Shown: positions 59,388 through 64,000 of the stretch, in pieces | How the letters are laid out: every line of letters begins with the position of its first letter | Position numbering within the stretch: position 1 is the first letter of the stretch | DNA from: a bacterium | GTDB lineage: Bacteria > Actinomycetota > Acidimicrobiia > Acidimicrobiales > CATQHL01 | DNA: 64,000 bases | Assembly (NCBI GenBank): GCA_026708055.1 | Contig: JAPOVS010000019.1 | Span: 126,532 to 190,531 of the forward strand | Reading direction: 5' to 3' | Program-made: the position numbers and the translations under genes | Notes under the pieces: model-generated | The model's input: the letters and a program-made list of their open reading frames with translations, nothing else | Databases searched by the model: none | Told to the model about the DNA's origin: nothing

Positions 59388-61460
59388 TCAGTCCTTGGCC
59401 TCGAGCAGGAAGTGCCCGTAGCCGTCGCAGGACAGGTCGAAGTGCACGTCCACGACGACGTTCGTGTCGGGCAGTTCCACGATGCAGGGGCCCTCGATGC
59501 GCATGCCGGGCAGCACGGCGGTGCCGTCGTAGACGGGCACCTCCACGACGCCGCCGTCCCGGAAGTAGGTGCTGCGGTTGCCCTTGAACGCCCCCGAGGC
59601 GTCGGCGCCGCCCAGCGGCTCGACCCGGGGTTCGGTGGTCCAGGCGTGGCCGATGCTCGTGACCCGCAGGTTCACGACCTCCACCGGGTCGGCCTCGGTG
59701 GCGTAGGAGTAGATCTCCTCGTGCCGCTCGTGGAACTTCTGGTGAATCGACGGCATGGTTGGCTCGTCGAGGGCCGCCCGCTCCACGGGCATCTCCACCT
59801 CGTGGATCTGGCCGTGGTAGCGGAGGTCCATCTTCAGGACGTGGCTCATCTCCGCCGCCTCGACGCCCTCGGCGTCCAGCAGCTCCTCGCCCTCGCCGCA
59901 CATCTCGGCATAGGCGGCCCGAATGGTCTCGACGTCGGCGACCGCCAGCATGGCCTCGTAGGTGCGGACGAAGTCGTGGCGGTAGTCGGTGGTCAGCATG
60001 CCGAAGGCGCTGAAGACGCTGGCGTCGCGGGGGACCATGACCCGGCGGATCCCGATGTCGCGGGCGATCGGGCACACGTGGACGGCCCCGGCGCCCCCGG
60101 CGACCAGCAGCGTGAAACGCCTCGGGTCGTAGCCGCGCTGGACCGACACCTCCCCGATGGCGGCGGCCATCTTGGCGTTGATGACGTCGTAGACGCCGGC
60201 GGCCGCCTCCAGGTCCGAAGTCCCGAGAGCGTCGGCGACCTGGGCGCGCACCGCCTGCCGGGCCAGGTCGCCGTCGAGGGCCATCCGCCCGCCCAGGAAG
60301 TAGTCCGGCGAGATGTAGCCGAGGACCACGTCGGCGTCGGTGACCGTGGCGAAGTCTCCGCCCCGCCGGTAGCAGGCCGGTCCCGGGTGGGATCCGGCGC
60401 TGGCGGGGCCCACCTCCAGCAACCCGGCCTCGTCGACGCGGGCGATGCTGCCGCCGCCCGCCCCCACGGTGTGGATGTCGAGCATCGGCAGCATGAGCCG
60501 GTAGCGGGCCACCGAGCCCTCCCGTGTCACCAGCGAGGCGCCCTCCTCGATCAGGCACACGTCGCAGCTCGTGCCGCCCATGTCCATGACGATGAGGTTG
60601 GCATTGCCCTGCATCCGGCTGAAGGCGGTGCCGCCGGCCACGGCCCCGGCCGGTCCCGACAGCAGGGTGTGCGCCGCCTCGCGGGCCGCCGCCACCTCCG
60701 GCGACATCAGCCCGCCGTTGGACTTCATCACCCGCAGCGCGCCGCCGAACCCGCGCCGACCGAGCTCGGCCAGCAGATGCCGGAGGTAGGTGGCCAGGAT
60801 CGGCCCCACGGCGGCGTTGATCGCCGTGGTCGAGATCCGCTCGTAGAACCGCCGCTCGGAGAGGACGGCGTGCGACAGCGAGACGTGCACCTCGGGCCAT
60901 TCGGCGGCGATCACCTCCGCCGCCTGCGCCTCGTGGGCCGGGTTCCGGTAGGCGTGCAGGAAGCACACCGCGACCGACTCCACGTCCTCGGCGCGCAGCT
61001 CCGCCACCGCCTCCCGCAGGTGGTCCTCGTCGAGGGGCTCGACGACGCTCCCGGCGGCGTCGACCCGCTCGCGCACGCCGAGGCGCAGGTAGCGGGGAAC
61101 CAGCGGCGGCGGCGGCGTGTACTTGTTGTCGTAGAGGCGCTCGCGGATGCCCCGGCGCATCTCCAGGGCGTCCCGGAACCCGAAGGTGGTGATCAACCCG
61201 GTCCGGGCGATCCGGCCGGTGAGGATGGCGTTGGTGGCGACCGTCGTGCCGTGCACGATCACCTCGATCGCCTCGTAGAACCCCTCCGGCGACAGCCCCA
61301 GCCGGTCGGCGAGGTCGTCGAGGCCGGCACACACGTCGGTGGACGGGTCGTCGCCGACGTTGGGGACCTTGGTGGCGGTCATCGTGCCGTCGTCGCTCAC
61401 GCACACCAGGTCGGTGAACGTGCCCCCGACGTCGACGCCCACATGGAAGACGTTCGTCAT
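59388..61460 (-). CDS. hyuA: HyuA, hydantoinase/oxoprolinase A subunit
   Basis: 690 aa from ATG 61460, with AGGAGG 5-6 nt upstream and a 4-nt overlap with the ATPase gene. HVGVDVGGTFTDLVCVSDDG is the nucleotide-binding start; GPAGAVAGGTAFSRM, MDMGGTSCDVCLIEEGA and VGAGGGSIARVDEAG complete the actin-like ATPase features. Standard length. Paralogue of the HyuA half of the fused protein at 18044-21850. Confidence 0.92.
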   Translation of the reverse strand: MTNVFHVGVDVGGTFTDLVCVSDDGTMTATKVPNVGDDPSTDVCAGLDDLADRLGLSPEGFYEAIEVIVHGTTVATNAILTGRIARTGLITTFGFRDALEMRRGIRERLYDNKYTPPPPLVPRYLRLGVRERVDAAGSVVEPLDEDHLREAVAELRAEDVESVAVCFLHAYRNPAHEAQAAEVIAAEWPEVHVSLSHAVLSERRFYERISTTAINAAVGPILATYLRHLLAELGRRGFGGALRVMKSNGGLMSPEVAAAREAAHTLLSGPAGAVAGGTAFSRMQGNANLIVMDMGGTSCDVCLIEEGASLVTREGSVARYRLMLPMLDIHTVGAGGGSIARVDEAGLLEVGPASAGSHPGPACYRRGGDFATVTDADVVLGYISPDYFLGGRMALDGDLARQAVRAQVADALGTSDLEAAAGVYDVINAKMAAAIGEVSVQRGYDPRRFTLLVAGGAGAVHVCPIARDIGIRRVMVPRDASVFSAFGMLTTDYRHDFVRTYEAMLAVADVETIRAAYAEMCGEGEELLDAEGVEAAEMSHVLKMDLRYHGQIHEVEMPVERAALDEPTMPSIHQKFHERHEEIYSYATEADPVEVVNLRVTSIGHAWTTEPRVEPLGGADASGAFKGNRSTYFRDGGVVEVPVYDGTAVLPGMRIEGPCIVELPDTNVVVDVHFDLSCDGYGHFLLEAKD

Positions 61461-63295
61461 CGTCCCTCCTCTCGGGTGGTCGGAGTCGCGACGAGCACAT
61501 CGGAGCGGTAGCAGGCCGCGTGCCGCTGCGCCGACAGTTCCACGAGAGGTGGGTACGTTACCCCACACTCCGGGGTGGCGATCGGGCAGCGCGGGTGCAG
61601 GTGGCACCCTTCGGGAAGGTGGATCGGGCTGGGGATCTCGGCCTCCAGCCGGAAGTCCGGCAGCGCCGCCGCCGGGTCGGGGTACAGCACCGACGACAGC
61701 AGGGCCTTGCTGTAGGGATGCCGCTGCTCGGCGAACAGCTCCGCCGTCGGCGCTGCCTCGACGATCTTCCCCAGGTACATCACCGCGATCCGCGAGCAGA
61801 CGCTGCGCACCGCGGTCAGGTCATGGGAGATGAACAGGTAGGCCATGCCGAGCTGGTCGCTGATCTCGTTCAGCAGGTCGATGATCTCGGCCCTGATGGC
61901 GATGTCCAGCTGCGACGTGGGCTCGTCCAGGACGACGAGGTCGGGCTCGGTGCCGATCGCCCGGGCGATGCCGGCGCGCTGCGCCTGCCCGGCGCTGAGC
62001 TGGTGGGGGAACTTGTCGCCGTCGGCCTCGCTGAGGTGCACCATCGCCAGGACCTCACGCACCCGCTCGTTCCGCTCGCGGCGTCCCATGCCGCCCACCC
62101 GCAGCGGCTCGTCGATGTTGCGCGCCACCGAGGTCGACGGGTTGAGCGAGGCGTGCGGCTCCTGGAAGACCATCTGGATGCGGCTCCGCAGCGGGCGCAT
62201 GTCCGCCTCGGACATCTCCGAGATTCGCTCGCCGGCGAAGTCGATGGAGCCGCCGGTCGGCTCGATCAGGCGCAGCACCAGGCGGCCCACCGTCGTCTTG
62301 CCCGAGCCACTCTCGCCGACCAGGCCGAGCGCCTCCCCGCGGCCGACCTCGAAGCTGACGCCGTTCACGGCGTGCACCCTGAGGTGGCGGGCGCCCCGCA
62401 CCGGGAAGTGCTTGACGAGGTCCCGCACCGCCAGCAGCGGCTCGGCGGCCGGATCCTCGGCGGTGGGGGCGGCGGCCGCCGGGGCGCTCTCGCCGACCGC
62501 CGACGTCATCACCCTCCCCAGCAGGTCGCGGCTGTAAGCCTCGCTCGGCCGATCGAAGAACCTCACCACCGGCGTGTGCTCCACGAGGGACCCGTCGCGC
62601 ATGACCGCCAGGTCGTCGCAGTACTGGGCGACGATGCCCAGGTCCCGCGTCACGATCATCGTGGCCGACCCCAGGTCCGCCAGCAGTCGCCGCAGGAGGT
62701 TGAGCACCTGGCGCTGCACCGTGACGTCGAGGCCGGCGGTGGGCTCGTCGGCGATGATCACGTCGGGCGAGTGCAGCAGCGCCATGGCGATCAGCACCCG
62801 CTGGGCCATGCCCACGCTGAGTTCGTGGGGGTGGGCGTCCTTGCGCCGTTCGGGATCGGGGATGCCCACCGATTCCAGAGCCTCGACGGCGCGCACCGTA
62901 GCCTCGGGCGCCGTCACCTTCTCATGCGCTGTGATCGCCCGGCCGAGCTGGTCGCCGATCGTGGTCAGCGGATCCAGCGAGGCGCCGGGATTGGAGCCGA
63001 TGATGGCGATCCTCCGGCCCCGCACCCGGCGGAGGGAGCGCTCGTCGAGTGAGAGCAGATCCTCGCCGTCGAGGAGCACCTCCCCGCCTGTGACCTTGCC
63101 GGGGAAGCGCACCTGGTTGACGAGCGAATGCACCAGCACGGACTTGCCGCAGCCGGTCTCGCCGACGAGGCCCAGCATCCGGCCCTTGTGCAGGTCGAGG
63201 GACACGTCGCGCACCGCCTCGACCTCGCCGGCGTGGGTGAAGAACGTCGTCGAGACGCCGCCGGCGGAGAGGACGACGCCGTTGCCGCTGCTCAT
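61457..63295 (-). CDS. Dipeptide/oligopeptide ABC transporter double ATPase (DppD-DppF fusion)
   Basis: 612 aa from ATG 63295, overlapping the permease stop by 4 nt. Two ABC cassettes: first, Walker [13 protein letters not shown], signature LSVGM, Walker [13 protein letters not shown]; second, Walker [14 protein letters not shown]-loop [11 protein letters not shown], signature LSAGQ, Walker [14 protein letters not shown]-loop FISHDL. In the first cassette the Q-loop reads [12 protein letters not shown] and the H-loop TRDLG, so both key residues are replaced. The C-terminal [14 protein letters not shown] is the oligopeptide-family Fe-S-like tail. Supplies the HyuAB operon's importer. Confidence 0.9.
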   Translation of the reverse strand: MSSGNGVVLSAGGVSTTFFTHAGEVEAVRDVSLDLHKGRMLGLVGETGCGKSVLVHSLVNQVRFPGKVTGGEVLLDGEDLLSLDERSLRRVRGRRIAIIGSNPGASLDPLTTIGDQLGRAITAHEKVTAPEATVRAVEALESVGIPDPERRKDAHPHELSVGMAQRVLIAMALLHSPDVIIADEPTAGLDVTVQRQVLNLLRRLLADLGSATMIVTRDLGIVAQYCDDLAVMRDGSLVEHTPVVRFFDRPSEAYSRDLLGRVMTSAVGESAPAAAAPTAEDPAAEPLLAVRDLVKHFPVRGARHLRVHAVNGVSFEVGRGEALGLVGESGSGKTTVGRLVLRLIEPTGGSIDFAGERISEMSEADMRPLRSRIQMVFQEPHASLNPSTSVARNIDEPLRVGGMGRRERNERVREVLAMVHLSEADGDKFPHQLSAGQAQRAGIARAIGTEPDLVVLDEPTSQLDIAIRAEIIDLLNEISDQLGMAYLFISHDLTAVRSVCSRIAVMYLGKIVEAAPTAELFAEQRHPYSKALLSSVLYPDPAAALPDFRLEAEIPSPIHLPEGCHLHPRCPIATPECGVTYPPLVELSAQRHAACYRSDVLVATPTTREEGR

Positions 63296-64000
63296 CGTCG
63301 CTCCAGCGGGTTGATGGCCTGCCCCATGACCTCGCCCAGGAAGGCGAAGCCCAGGATCGTCCCGCCGAGCGCCAGGCCCGGGAACACCGAGGGCCACCAC
63401 TCGCCGGTGATGATGTGGCGGCCGCCGGAGGCCACCATCAAGCCCCACTCGGGCGTGGGCGCGGCCACCCCGGCACCGACGAAGCTCAGGCCGGCGGTCA
63501 GGAGGATGGCGAACCCGAGCGTCACCGAGGCCTGCACGAACGCCGGCGAGATCACGTTGGGCATCACGTTTCCGAAGGCGACGCGCAGAGGTGTCCCACC
63601 GGCGCAGCGGGCGGCCTCCACGAACGGCATGCGCCGCAGTCCCAGGATCTGTCCCCGGATCAGCCGGGCGAAGATGGGCGCGTTGACGAAGGCGATGGCG
63701 ATGCCCACGTTCAGGGCGCCCGAGCCGGCGGCGGCCACGAGCACGAGGGCGAGCACGAAGACGGGGAACGCCTGGAAGATGTCCAGGATGCGCATGATGA
63801 CTTCGGACACGGCGCCGCCGAGGCCGCGCCGCTCGCCGAAGTAGCCGGCGATCACGCCGAGGATCACCCCGATGGCCATGGAGGCGGCGGTGGCCGCGAA
63901 GGCCACGGGTATGTCGGTGCGGGTGGCGGCGATGACCCGCGAGAACACGTCCAGGCCAGTGGCGTCGGTGCCGAACCAGTGGGCACTGCTGGGCGGTTCC
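63292..64000 (-). CDS. DppC-type ABC permease, N-terminus outside the window
   Basis: Open to the window edge on the minus strand. Upstream of the first internal GTG (63948) the frame reads WFGTDATGLDVFSRV, the conserved DppC pre-helix segment, so the real start is beyond 64000. Helices PVAFAATAASMAIGVILGVIAGYF, FQAFPVFVLALVLVAAAG and FAILLTAGLSFVGAGV are present. The EAARCAGGTPLRVAFGNVMPNVISP loop contacts the ATPase. Its stop overlaps the ATPase gene start. Confidence 0.92.
   Translation of the reverse strand, partial: EPPSSAHWFGTDATGLDVFSRVIAATRTDIPVAFAATAASMAIGVILGVIAGYFGERRGLGGAVSEVIMRILDIFQAFPVFVLALVLVAAAGSGALNVGIAIAFVNAPIFARLIRGQILGLRRMPFVEAARCAGGTPLRVAFGNVMPNVISPAFVQASVTLGFAILLTAGLSFVGAGVAAPTPEWGLMVASGGRHIITGEWWPSVFPGLALGGTILGFAFLGEVMGQAINPLERR

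Noticed and set aside
58053-61511. 1152-codon plus-strand frame over hyuA/hyuB
   Set aside because: Antisense shadow; His/Asp/Gly/Val-rich without motifs, while the minus strand encodes HyuA and HyuB.
1-64000. CRISPR array
   Set aside because: No series of regularly spaced identical repeats; tandem repeats found (31818-32066, 19631-19746) are few, long and diverged.

Overview
The window is about 68-70% GC, gene-dense, with many GTG/TTG starts and 4-8 nt stop/start overlaps. An F420-type luciferase-like oxidoreductase, ECF sigma factors with membrane partners, and the style of the pur genes point to an actinomycete-type bacterium. An uncultured member of Acidimicrobiia is my best guess; that placement is inference, because no rRNA gene or complete tRNA gene is present.

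Region by region. (1) 1-5102: de novo purine operon, purK (5' cut by the window edge), purF, purD, purM, purN. (2) 5321-13960: a TetR regulator followed by a catabolic and transport cluster on the same strand (FAH-family hydrolase, alpha/beta hydrolase, amidohydrolase, complete branched-chain-amino-acid-type ABC transporter), closed by a 13-bp terminator hairpin. (3) 14168-24215: an S-adenosylhomocysteinase-like protein, an exported Cys-rich protein, an FAD oxidoreductase, a fused hydantoinase/oxoprolinase HyuA-HyuB whose linker is made of a duplicated palindromic repeat, an SDR dehydrogenase, a membrane protein and an AbrB/PIN-like toxin-antitoxin pair. (4) 24366-26498: an O-acetylhomoserine sulfhydrylase-type enzyme and a CoA-binding protein. 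(5) 26678-32066: two paralogous operons, each an ECF sigma factor plus a single-pass membrane protein with an external Asp-box domain. A GAACC-N16-CGTC promoter-like element precedes both, and it is tandemly triplicated before the second. (6) 32279-42950: assorted metabolic genes (PLP ammonia-lyase, LLM oxidoreductase, two paralogous fatty-acid/sterol hydroxylases around a fumarase-superfamily lyase) mixed with broken accessory genes: a nuclease-RAMA gene with an internal stop, a TIGR04255-type gene split by a small inverted-repeat element, and an orphan ParS/MbcA antitoxin. (7) 43010-55976: a defence-like island with two DUF1156-type DNA methyltransferases, a HEPN-DUF499 ATPase, two MazEF pairs, one VapBC pair, two vapB remnants and a DUF4143 ATPase without a normal start codon. 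(8) 56046-57475: two small membrane proteins and a Nudix hydrolase. (9) 57678-64000 (minus strand): dipeptide-type ABC permease, double-ATPase, HyuA, HyuB, tightly overlapped as one operon.

How the genes work together. The purine genes are ordinary housekeeping. Regions 2, 3 and 9 look like import and hydrolysis of amide, cyclic-imide or modified amino-acid compounds: two transporter classes, an amidohydrolase and two HyuAB sets. Region 5 looks like a self-activating envelope-sensing switch. Region 7 looks like a DNA-modification and ATPase defence locus interspersed with addiction modules.

The best candidates for something undescribed are the DUF1156 x2 / HEPN-DUF499 module, the ECF/Asp-box sensor pairs with tandem promoters, and the vapB-fragment-flanked ATPase. 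All function calls rest on motifs read by eye; no database search was run.
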